Shown here piece by piece: positions 16,747 through 24,357 of a stretch of DNA of 33,721 nucleotides (within the stretch, counting starts at the first letter, position 1; the number at the start of each line of letters is the position of its first letter). The notes beneath the pieces are model-generated. The model was not told the DNA's origin and searched no databases. It saw only the letters and a list, made by a program, of their open reading frames with translations. The stretch covers positions 1 through 33,721 of the forward strand of contig CANRQN010000015.1 of NCBI GenBank assembly GCA_947641575.1, written 5' to 3'. The stretch is from an uncultured Clostridium sp. (lineage in GTDB: Bacteria; Bacillota; Clostridia; TANB77; CAG-508). Both the position numbers and the translations under genes were made by a program.

Positions 16747-16791
16747 TCATATCTTTGCAAAAAATAAGCAGTCTATTCTCTCAAAAAAGAA

Positions 16792-16820
16792 TTGACTTAA
16801 CAAAGCAATATTGATATACT
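16792..16820 (+). promoter_or_regulatory. Promoter of the prepilin/lectin-fold gene
   Basis: TTGACT (16792-16797) and TATACT (16815-16820), spacing 17; an AAAGGAG site precedes ATG 16863. The leader closely resembles that of the Gly-rich gene at 10455. Confidence 0.78.
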
Positions 16821-16862
16821 TTAACATAAGAAAAGAAAGAAAAAACAAAGGAGAAAAATAAA

Positions 16863-18252
16863 ATGATAAAACCTAAAACCCTTACAGCTGTCACACACAA
16901 GAGCCTTAAAGGATTATTAAAATCAGACATAGCACCCGTAGGGGCGATTTCAATCGCCCGCCACTTCGAAGGCAAGGCTAAAGAAAGACGGAATCACATT
17001 AGTAGCATTAATTATAACAATTATAGTACTAATAATACTGGCAGCAGTAACAATATTTGCATTTACAGAATCAGGTTTGCTAAAAACAGCAAGTAAGGAA
17101 GCAGAGAATTATGCAAGTGCCCAAGAGTATGAGCAAAAAATTATGGATAATATAGATAAGCATGCACAAAATGTAGTAAGAAATATAACAGAAGGAGCTC
17201 AAGATAATGAGACAAACCAAGAAAATCCAGTAACTCCACCTACTACAGAAGAACCTCAATTACCAGAAGGATGGGATGAAAGTAAAGTATATTTAGCAAA
17301 AAGTGAAGATGGGATAGATATACCAGTACCAATTGGATTTAGTGTATCACAGATTGCAGGAGAAAAAAGTGTGCAAAATGGCTTAGTGATAAAACAGACT
17401 GAAACAAATAATGAATTTGTATGGATACCAGTAGAAAACACAAGTGAAATGTTTGGAGTAGATAAAAACGGAAATAACTTAGGAAAATTGTATGAGTTTA
17501 CTAGCTCTGGGGTGAAACCACTAAACTGGACAGAAAATGAAGAAGGAATAATGAGTTGGACTAGCAGTACAGGAAATCGCGAACCAGATATAGTAACATA
17601 TTATGATAATACCACAAGTTATTATCAAATTGCTGGCATAAAAGATAAAAATGGAAATCAAATAACAACATCTGCAGAATTAAAAAAACAATTGCAAGAA
17701 GAATTTAAAACTATGAAAGAAAGTGTAGAAAAATATAATGGATTTTATGTGGGAAGATATGAAACAGGAAATTTACATGAAATGAATGCAGTAGTTGCTA
17801 AAGGAAATGCAGATATATCAGGAGTAAATAGATCCGATTCTGCAACAAATTGGTATGGACAGTATCAAAAAAATAAAACTATAGCAGAAGGAATAAATGT
17901 AAAAAGTAGTATGATATGGGGATGCCAGTGGGATGCTATTATGAAATGGTTTTTAAAAGATGATAGAATAAAAAAATATGTAATAGACAGTTCTGGGAAA
18001 GGGAACTATAATTCAAGTGGACCAATTCCAACAGGTTCGAATGATGGTTATAGTGTAAAAAACATATATGATATGGGAGGAAATGCATATGATTGGACAA
18101 TTGAGGCTTGTGGAGATGGATATCGTGTAACCCGCGGTGGTGCAATAACCCGTATGTCTAAAGAGTTTCCTATATCTAAAAGAGATAATACTGAACGTTC
18201 TACAGATGTTTACTCTGGATATCTTGGTTCTAGAGCAGTCTTAGTAATGTAA
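16863..18252 (+). CDS. Prepilin-type surface protein with FGE/C-type-lectin-like domain; needs one +1 shift
   Basis: The conceptual product is 462 residues. Residues 1-42 form an unusual leader (SDIAPVGAISIARHFEGKAK). Gly43 starts GITLVALIITIIVLIILAAV, the same prepilin-like helix as in the protein at 10515. The linker SYASAQ-type region is followed by a Pro/Glu stretch and a C-terminal domain with NGFYVGRYETG, WGCQWDAIMKWF, NIYDMGGNAYDWT, YRVTRGGA and GSRAVL. The end matches the formylglycine-enzyme/lectin fold used in exported binding proteins and in some diversity-generating-retroelement targets; no reverse transcriptase is in the window. CGG at 16989 must be skipped: unshifted reading stops at 17096, before any export helix is made. 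Confidence 0.82.
16942..16959 (+). repeat. GC-rich palindrome inside the leader coding sequence
   Basis: GGGCGATT TC AATCGCCC is an 8-bp perfect inverted repeat within DNA much richer in GC than its surroundings. It encodes VGAISIAR in frame and may be a remnant of an inserted repeat. Confidence 0.6.
16989..16992 (+). other. In-phase CGGA shift site 7 (prepilin/lectin protein, Gly43)
   Basis: AGA-CGG-A. Unshifted reading stops at 17096. The shift produces KERGITLVAL; the shifted glycine is the conserved residue heading the prepilin helix. Confidence 0.9.
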
Positions 18253-18276
18253 CACAGAAATAAAATAATAATAGTT

Positions 18277-18328
18277 AAAAAATAGAGATATATAGTAACC
18301 AATAAGGTAGTATATATCTCTATTTTTT
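18277..18328 (+). terminator. Strong terminator after the prepilin/lectin gene
   Basis: The 18-base arm AAAAAATAGAGATATATA pairs with TATATATCTCTATTTTTT and ends in Ts. Confidence 0.88.
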
Positions 18329-18425
18329 AAAGGATTCTACTTAAATTTAGAGAAATATTTTGACTAATACCTTATAACTTATCAAAATAGTTTTGTTTAC
18401 CATGGAAAATATGTAGCATAAAAAA

Positions 18426-18444
18426 TTGTCACATAAGTGCAAAA
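18426..18444 (+). repeat. Right copy of the 19-bp direct repeat
   Basis: Identical to 16047-16065; it lies just upstream of the priA promoter. Confidence 0.75.
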
Positions 18445-18462
18445 AATATCCTAAAAAATAGC

Positions 18463-18491
18463 TTGAGAAAATAAAGAAAATTTGATATACT
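18463..18491 (+). promoter_or_regulatory. priA promoter, possibly giving a leaderless mRNA
   Basis: TTGAGA (18463-18468) and TATACT (18486-18491) are 17 bases apart. The -10 ends only 7 bases before ATG 18499, and no ribosome binding site is present. Confidence 0.65.
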
Positions 18492-18498
18492 TGAAAGC

Positions 18499-20729
18499 AT
18501 GATAGTAGAAGTAATAATAAGCAGTAATGCTAAAGATTTGAATAGAATATTTGACTATAATGTGCCAAGCAAATTCGAAAGTTTTATAAAAATTGGTTCT
18601 AAAGTAACAGTCCCATTTGGAACTATGAAAAGGTCACAAGAAGGCTATGTAATAGGTATAAAAGAAGCTTCAGAGTATAAGGTAAAAGATATAGTAAATG
18701 TAGAGAAGCGGAATCTTAAGTGAAGAAAAAATAGAACTAGCAAAACTTATGTCAAACAAATACTTTTGTAATATTTCGGACTGTATAAAGCTAATGCTTG
18801 CACCAGGTACAACTTCAAAAAATATAGAAAACAGAATAAAAGATAAAGAGCTAAAATTTGTTTACCTAAAGAAGGATGAAGAAGAAGTAAAAGATGAAAT
18901 TGAAAGAGGAACTATAAAATCAGAAAAACAAATTAGAACATTAGAATTCTTAATAGAAAATGATGAAGTAATACTTTCAGAACTTGTAGAATTTGCAGAT
19001 ACAAGCACATCGGTTATAAAAACACTTATAAAAAATGGCTATGTAGAAATTATCCAAAAAGAAGTAAGTAGAAATCCATTCAAAAACAAAAATATAGCAA
19101 AAACAGAAAACTTAAATCTAACAAAAGAACAACAAAAAGCAATGAACAAAATAGAGGGAGCAATAAACGATAAAGTTTTTAAAGAAATTTTATTGTACCG
19201 GAGTAACAGGCTCACGGAAAAACAGAAGTCTATTTACAGTTAATTGGGAAAGCTTTAGACAAAGGAAAAACAGCAATAGTACTTGTTCCAGAAATATCAC
19301 TTACTCCACAAATGGTAGATAGATTTATAGCAAGATTTGGAGAAGAAAACATTGCACTTTTACATAGTAAACTTTCAGTAGGCGAAAGGTATGATGAATG
19401 GAAAAGGATAGAAAAAGGAGAAGCTAAAATTATAATTGGTGCAAGATCAGCCATATTTGCACCAATAGAAAATTTAGGTATAATTATAATAGATGAGGAA
19501 CATGATACATCATATAAATCGGACATGACCCCTAAGTATAACGCAAAAGAAATTGCAGTATACTTAGCAAAACAAAATAAAATACCATTAGTTTTAGGAA
19601 GTGCAACTCCAGATATTGGAACATATTATAAATTAGATAAAGAAAATAATATAATAACTTTAACTAAAAGAGCAAATGAATCTAAGCTCCCAAAAGTAGA
19701 AATAATAGATATGAAACAAGAACTTGCAGTAGGAAACAAATCAATGTTAAGTAATAGACTATATGAAATGATAGAAAATAATATAAAAAATAAAAAACAA
19801 ACTATATTATTTTTAAATAGAAGAGGATATTCCACATTTGTAATGTGTAGAGATTGTGGCTATACAGCAAATTGCAATAAATGTAATATAACGCTTACAT
19901 ACCATATAAAACAAGACAAATTAAAATGCCACTACTGTGGATATGAAAGACCTAATTTTAATGAATGCCCAGAATGTGGAAGCAAAAACATAAGATATTT
20001 TGGGACAGGAACAGAAAAAATAGAAAATGTAGTAAACAAAGCTTTTCCAAATGCAAGTACAATAAGAATGGATGCAGATACAGTAACAAAAAAGAATTCA
20101 TATGAAACGATATTAAACAAATTCAAAAATGAAGGAATTGACATATTAATAGGAACGCAAATGGTAGTAAAAGGTCATCATTTCCCAAATGTCACATTGG
20201 TTCGGAGTAATTGCAGCTGATAGCAACATGTTTATGTCTGACTTTAGAAGCAATGAAAGAACATTTGACATATTAACTCAAGTTGCACGGAAGAGCAGGC
20301 AGAGAAGGCGAAGAAGGAAATGTAATTATACAAACATATAACCCAGAAAGTTTTCCAATCCAATGTGCAAAAGAACAAGACTACCAAAAATTCTATAATC
20401 AAGAAATCACTTTAAGAAAAGTATTGAAATATCCACCATTTTGCGATATAATAAAAATTGAAGTTAGCGATTTTGATGAAAATACGGTACAAGGAGTAAT
20501 AAATGCTATATATGAAAACTTGCTAAAAACAAATGAAAAAAATATGCAAATATATTCGCCAATGCCATCTCCAATAGCTAAGGTAAAGAACAGATACAGA
20601 TGGAGAATAATTGTAAAATGCATATTAGGAAATAGCATAATAAACAAAATAAACAAAAGCATAAATGCAATAAAAATAGGTAACAATACAAGGATTAGTG
20701 TAGATATTAATCCCAATAACATGAGCTAA
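18499..20729 (+). CDS. priA: Primosomal replication-restart helicase PriA; needs five +1 shifts at CGG
   Basis: PriA reloads the replisome at stalled forks. The conceptual product is 741 residues. It has the N-terminal 3'-binding domain (MIVEVIISSNAKDLNRIFDY), a winged helix, helicase Walker A GVTGSGKTE (residues 234-242), IIIDEEHDTSYK (DEEH), GSATPD, the zinc-binding cluster CRDCGYTANCNKCN with CHYCGY and CPECGS, then VTLVGVIAADSNM and motif VI QVAGRAGREGEEG. In-phase CGG at 18709, 19199, 19215, 20203 and 20288 each breaks the frame; skipping C yields Gly71, Gly234, Gly239, Gly568 and Gly596, the last four at conserved helicase positions. The start has no Shine-Dalgarno sequence. def and fmt follow. 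Confidence 0.95.
18709..18712 (+). other. In-phase CGGA shift site 8 (priA, Gly71)
   Basis: AAG-CGG-A. Unshifted reading stops at 18723; the shift gives VEKGILSEEKIELAK. Confidence 0.9.
19199..19202 (+). other. In-phase CGGA shift site 9 (priA, Gly234, Walker A)
   Basis: TAC-CGG-A. Unshifted reading stops at 19243. The shift gives LLYGVTGS, the first glycine of the PriA P-loop. Confidence 0.95.
19215..19218 (+). other. In-phase CGGA shift site 10 (priA, Gly239, Walker A)
   Basis: TCA-CGG-A lies 16 bases after the previous site. Unshifted reading stops at 19322. The shift gives GSGKTEVY; arginine here would destroy the P-loop. Confidence 0.95.
20203..20206 (+). other. In-phase CGGA shift site 11 (priA, Gly568)
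   Basis: GTT-CGG-A. Unshifted reading stops at 20220; the shift gives VTLVGVIAADSN, a conserved PriA segment. Confidence 0.95.
20288..20291 (+). other. In-phase CGGA shift site 12 (priA, Gly596, motif VI)
   Basis: GCA-CGG-A. Unshifted reading stops at 20341; the shift gives QVAGRAGRE. Confidence 0.95.
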
Positions 20730-20763
20730 ATAAGAATAACAGTAAAAATATCAAAATAAATTA

Positions 20764-20882
20764 GTTCAAAAAAGAAACGAGTATTGGTAGGAAAGCAAGG
20801 TTAAAAACCGCAGGTGTACTATTATACATTGAGGACTTTTAACCGTAGCTTGACACCCCAAGACAAAGTTTATTTTTTGAAC
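20764..20882 (-). repeat. MITE-like structured repeat, copy 4 (minus orientation)
   Basis: Terminal inverted repeats GTTCAAAAAAGAAAC and GTTTATTTTTTGAAC match 14 of 15. The minus-strand core TCCTCAATGTA..TACACCTGCGGT matches the core of copy 2 (TCCTCAACGTG..CACGCCTCCGGT), with a central stem-loop. It fills the priA-def gap. Confidence 0.75.
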
Positions 20883-20901
20883 GGAAAAGGAATGAGGAGA
20901 A

Positions 20902-21411
20902 GTGGGGCTAAGAAATATAAGAAAAGAAGGAGACGAAATACTAAAGAAAAAATCAAAAAATGTAGAAGTAATAGATGACAAAATAAAAGAATTAATAAAA
21001 GATATGATAGACACAATGCATGAATATGACGGAGTAGGACTTGCTGCAGTACAAGTTGGCATTTTAAAAAATATAATTGTAATAGACTTATATGATGAAA
21101 AGCCAATAATAAAATTAATAAACCCTGTAATTACTAAAACAAAAGGAGAGCAAAAAGTAGAAGAAGGATGCTTAAGCTTTCCTAATAAATATGTAAAAGT
21201 AGTAAGACCAGAAGAAGTAACAGTAGAAGCTTTAGATGAAAATGGAAAAGAAATAAAAATTACTGGGACAGGTTTACTTGCCCAAGCAATATCACACGAG
21301 ATGGACCACCTAAATGGAATAGTACTTACAGATGTTATGATGCCAGGGACTATGGAACTTGTAGAACCAGAAGAAACAAAAGAAAAAAAGGAAAGGAAAA
21401 AGAAGAAATGA
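20902..21411 (+). CDS. def: Peptide deformylase
   Basis: The 169-residue metalloenzyme removes the formyl group from nascent chains. All three motifs are present: GVGLAAVQVG (motif 1, G-x-G-L-A-A-x-Q), EGCLSFP (motif 2, metal-binding Cys) and HEMDHLNG (motif 3, HExxH with two metal His and the catalytic Glu). The lysine-rich C-terminal tail is short and basic. The start is a GTG at 20902, with GAGGAG unusually close to it, so start strength may be low. The stop overlaps the fmt start as ATGA (21408-21411), implying translational coupling with the enzyme that adds the formyl group. It has no in-phase CGG. Confidence 0.95.
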   Translation: MGLRNIRKEGDEILKKKSKNVEVIDDKIKELIKDMIDTMHEYDGVGLAAVQVGILKNIIVIDLYDEKPIIKLINPVITKTKGEQKVEEGCLSFPNKYVKVVRPEEVTVEALDENGKEIKITGTGLLAQAISHEMDHLNGIVLTDVMMPGTMELVEPEETKEKKERKKKK

Positions 21412-22375
21412 GAATACTATTTATGGGGACGCCAGACTTTGCGAAGGCGTCTTTAGAAAAGATATATGAAGAAGGATTTAATATAATACGGAGTTGTAAC
21501 AAACCCAGATAAACAAATGGGTAGAGGTATGAAATTTGCTGAATCGGATGTAAAAAAATATGCAGTACATAAAAATTTTAAAATATATCAGCCAGAAAAA
21601 ATAAAGCAAAATGAAGAATTTATAAAAGAAATAAAAGAATTAAATCCAGATGTAATATGTGTTGTTGCATATCGGTAAAATACTTCCAAAAGAAATATTA
21701 GACATTCCAAAGTTAGGTTGTATTAACTTACATGCGTCACTACTTCCAAAATATAGAGGAGCAGCACCGATACAATGGGCTGTACTAAATGGTGACAAAC
21801 AAACCGGAGTATCAACAATGTACATGAATGAAAGAATGGACGAAGGAGATATAATATTCCAAGAAAAAACAGAAATAGGAGACTATGAAACAACAGGAGA
21901 ACTTTGGAATAGACTAAGCAAAGAAGGAGCAGACTTGCTTGTAAAAACATTAACAGAAATAGAAAAAGGAACAGCCCCAAGAACACCGCAGGGCAGATAT
22001 TTTACAATGGCACCAATGTTAAAAAAAGAAATGTCAAAAATAGACTTTACTAGAACATCAGTAGAGATAAAAAACAAAGTACGTGGATTAAATCCAATAA
22101 TGGGAGCATATGCAATATACAATGAAAAAAAAGTTAAATTCTGGAAAGTGCAATCATTAGATGATGATATGGCAAGTAGCCTTATAAGAAAAAATTCAGA
22201 AGAAAAAATAATGCCAGGCGAAGTAATACTTGCAAATGACAAAATAGGTCTATACATAAAGACAGGAAGAGGAATAATAAAGGCATTAGAAGTACAAGGA
22301 GAAAATGCAAAAAGAATGGATATATGTGACTTCTTAAGAGGAAATAAAATCGAAGAAGGAATAAAATTTGAATAA
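21408..22375 (+). CDS. fmt: Methionyl-tRNA formyltransferase; needs two +1 shifts at CGG
   Basis: Fmt formylates initiator Met-tRNA using 10-formyl-THF. The conceptual product is 321 residues, normal for the family. It shows RILFMGTPDFAKASLEKI at the N-terminus, GVVTNPDKQMGRG, VICVVAYGKILPKEIL, GCINLHASLLPKYRGAAPIQWA (HxSLLPxxRG active-site loop), MDEGDIIFQ and a C-terminal OB domain with PGEVI and GIIKALEVQGENAKRM. CGG at 21489 and 21673 breaks the frame; skipping C gives Gly28 and Gly89, both in conserved motifs. An essential initiation enzyme thus depends on two shifts. Confidence 0.95.
21489..21492 (+). other. In-phase CGGA shift site 13 (fmt, Gly28)
   Basis: ATA-CGG-A. Unshifted reading stops at 21512; the shift gives IIGVVTNPDK. 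Confidence 0.95.
21673..21676 (+). other. In-phase CGGT shift site 14 (fmt, Gly89)
   Basis: TAT-CGG-TAA would stop at once. The shift gives VVAYGKILP, a conserved Fmt motif. Confidence 0.95.
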
Positions 22376-22384
22376 ACATTTAAA

Positions 22385-22423
22385 CACAAAAAGACCCTTG
22401 ATAGTTTCAGGGGTCTTTTTGTG
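22385..22423 (+). terminator. Terminator after fmt
   Basis: CACAAAAAGACCC (22385-22397) pairs with GGGTCTTTTTGTG (22411-22423). Confidence 0.88.
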
Positions 22424-22496
22424 ACAATTGATATAGCTTTCTTTACCACATATTAATTTTTTCTTTGAAAAAAACTTAAAAAAATGTAAATTTTTG

Positions 22497-22525
22497 TTTA
22501 CTTTTATCAAAAGATAATATACAAT
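22497..22525 (+). promoter_or_regulatory. Promoter of the GT4 gene
   Basis: TTTACT (22497-22502) and TACAAT (22520-22525), spacing 17. Confidence 0.65.
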
Positions 22526-22568
22526 ATAAATGGATTAACAAAAGAATATAAAAAGGGGGCTTTTGCTC

Positions 22569-23849
22569 ATGAAAATTTTGATGCTCACATGGGAGTATCC
22601 ACCTAGAATAGTAGGAGGAATATCAAAGGTTGTATATGATTTGTCAGGAAGATTAATAAAAGATGGACACGAAGTAACAGTTATAACATATAGAGAAGGA
22701 AATGCACCATATTTTGAAGTAGATAAAGGAGTAAATGTATATAGAGTAGATAATTACATGATAAATCCAAACAACTTTATAGACTGGATAATGCAATTAA
22801 ATTTCAAAATGATAGCAAAAGCTGGGGAAATAATAGGAAAACAAGGAAAATTTGATGTAATACATGCACATGATTGGCTAGTTGCATATAGTGCAAAAGC
22901 ATTAAAAGATGCATATGATATGCCAATATGTACAACAATACATGCAACAGAAAGCGGAAGAAATAGTGGAATACATGACAATACACAAAGATACATAAAT
23001 GATACAGAATGGATGCTAACATATGAATCATCAGAAGTAATAGTAAATAGTAATTATATGAAATGTGAGCTTCAAAGACTGTTTGGACTTCCATTTGAAA
23101 AAATAAATGTAATACCAAATGGAATAAATATGAATATGTATAATGGAATAGAAAAAGATTATGACTTTAGAAGGGGAGTAGCCTCAGACAATGAAAAAAT
23201 AATTATGTATGCAGGAAGATTAGTATATGAAAAAGGAGTACAAAACCTAATTGCAGCAGCACCTAAAATACTTGCAGGATACAATGACACCAAATTTGTA
23301 ATAGCTGGAAAAGGTGGAATGGAGAATGAACTAAAATCATTAGTAAACAACTTAGGAATAGGAAATAAAGTATATTTTACAGGACAGCTAAGCTACAAAG
23401 ACTTATGCAAAATGTATAAAGCAGCAGATGTTGCAGTATTTCCAAGTACATATGAGCCATTTGGAGTTGTTGCAATAGAAGCAATGTATGCGGGAATTCC
23501 AACAGTTGTATCAGACATAGGAGGATTAAACGAAATTGTAGAGCATGGAATAGATGGAATGAAGACATATGCAGGAAATTCAAATTCAATAGCAGATTCA
23601 GTTTTGGCAGTACTTTACGATCATAGATTGGCTGACACAATTTCAAAAAATGCAAAAGCAAAAGTAAAAAATATATATAATTGGAATAAAATTGCTCAAG
23701 ATACACACTTTATATATCAAAAGGCAATATGCCAAAGTGTTGCAGAAAAACAAAAACATCAAATGGCACAAGAAAATGCAAGAAAAACGAAAAAGGCAAA
23801 ATCAAAGGGGACACTTCTTACTTTCAGAGGTCGCGAAGCTTTAGCATAG
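22569..23849 (+). CDS. GT4 glycosyltransferase, glycogen synthase-like
   Basis: The protein is 426 residues. It opens MKILMLTWEYPPRIVGGISKV, with the glycine-rich loop of GT-B enzymes, then HAHDWLVAYSAKALKD, VIPNGINMNMYNG, MYAGRLVYEKGVQNLI and the donor-binding EPFGVVAIEAMYAGIPTVVSDIGGLNEIV (E-x7-E motif). These features match archaeal/clostridial-type glycogen synthases using ADP- or UDP-glucose, but other GT4 enzymes share them. ATG 22569 is preferred over the upstream TTG because AGGGGGC is correctly spaced. Over 30 glycines are encoded without any in-phase CGG. Confidence 0.8.
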   Translation: MKILMLTWEYPPRIVGGISKVVYDLSGRLIKDGHEVTVITYREGNAPYFEVDKGVNVYRVDNYMINPNNFIDWIMQLNFKMIAKAGEIIGKQGKFDVIHAHDWLVAYSAKALKDAYDMPICTTIHATESGRNSGIHDNTQRYINDTEWMLTYESSEVIVNSNYMKCELQRLFGLPFEKINVIPNGINMNMYNGIEKDYDFRRGVASDNEKIIMYAGRLVYEKGVQNLIAAAPKILAGYNDTKFVIAGKGGMENELKSLVNNLGIGNKVYFTGQLSYKDLCKMYKAADVAVFPSTYEPFGVVAIEAMYAGIPTVVSDIGGLNEIVEHGIDGMKTYAGNSNSIADSVLAVLYDHRLADTISKNAKAKVKNIYNWNKIAQDTHFIYQKAICQSVAEKQKHQMAQENARKTKKAKSKGTLLTFRGREALA

Positions 23850-23861
23850 TGTGAGCCTAAC

Positions 23862-23885
23862 ATTACTTGTTTCTTTTTTGAACAA
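23862..23885 (-). repeat. Remnant of the MITE-like repeat terminus
   Basis: ACTTGTTTCTTTTTTGAAC matches the terminal sequence of copy 4 with one substitution; it lies just after the GT4 stop codon. Confidence 0.45.
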
Positions 23886-23910
23886 AATAGGAATGAAAAG
23901 AGGGAAAATA

Positions 23911-24246
23911 ATGAATGTATATGACACAGCAAATAAACTAGCTGGGGAAATTAGAACATCAAGTGAATATTTAGAATACAAAAGAATAAAAGAAGAGTTA
24001 GACAAAAATCCAGAAGTAAAAGCAAAGATAAGAGCATTTGAAGAAAAAAGATATGAAGTACAGTTAGAAGGACTAAAAGGAGAAGCACAGGACAAAATAA
24101 AATTAGAAGAAATGCAAAAAATATATATAGAACTTATGGAAAATGAACTTGCAAAATCATATTTTGAAATAGAACTAAAATTTAATGTATTACTAGCAGA
24201 TGTAAATAAGATAATTGCAGAATCAGTACAAGATGTAATAAAATAA
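23911..24246 (+). CDS. YlbF/YmcA-family protein
   Basis: The 111-residue helical protein (VYDTANKLAGEIRTSSEYLEYKRIKEELDKNPEVKAKI, later FEIELKFNVLLADVNKIIAESV) matches the YlbF/YmcA family. In Bacillus, YlbF, YmcA and YaaT form a complex that stimulates RNase Y processing, competence, sporulation and biofilm formation. ATG 23911 follows AGAGGGA; the longer upstream frame overlaps repeat-derived sequence. It has no in-phase CGG. A hairpin (24253-24284) follows. Confidence 0.82.
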   Translation: MNVYDTANKLAGEIRTSSEYLEYKRIKEELDKNPEVKAKIRAFEEKRYEVQLEGLKGEAQDKIKLEEMQKIYIELMENELAKSYFEIELKFNVLLADVNKIIAESVQDVIK

Positions 24247-24252
24247 AGTATA

Positions 24253-24284
24253 ATATCCCTCAGCAAATCTTATCTGAGGGATAT
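24253..24284 (+). terminator. Hairpin after the YlbF-family gene
   Basis: ATATCCCTCA (24253-24262) pairs with TGAGGGATAT (24275-24284); the T tract is weak. Confidence 0.65.
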
Positions 24285-24357
24285 TTAAGTTTGAAAGATA
24301 ATCAGCACTTGCTTGGTTTATAATTCGGAGAAAGATAGAGAGGAATGATAGTTAACA

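Noticed and set aside
17700-18252. Diversity-generating retroelement target
   Set aside because: The lectin-like C-terminus is suggestive, but no reverse transcriptase and no template repeat are visible in the window.
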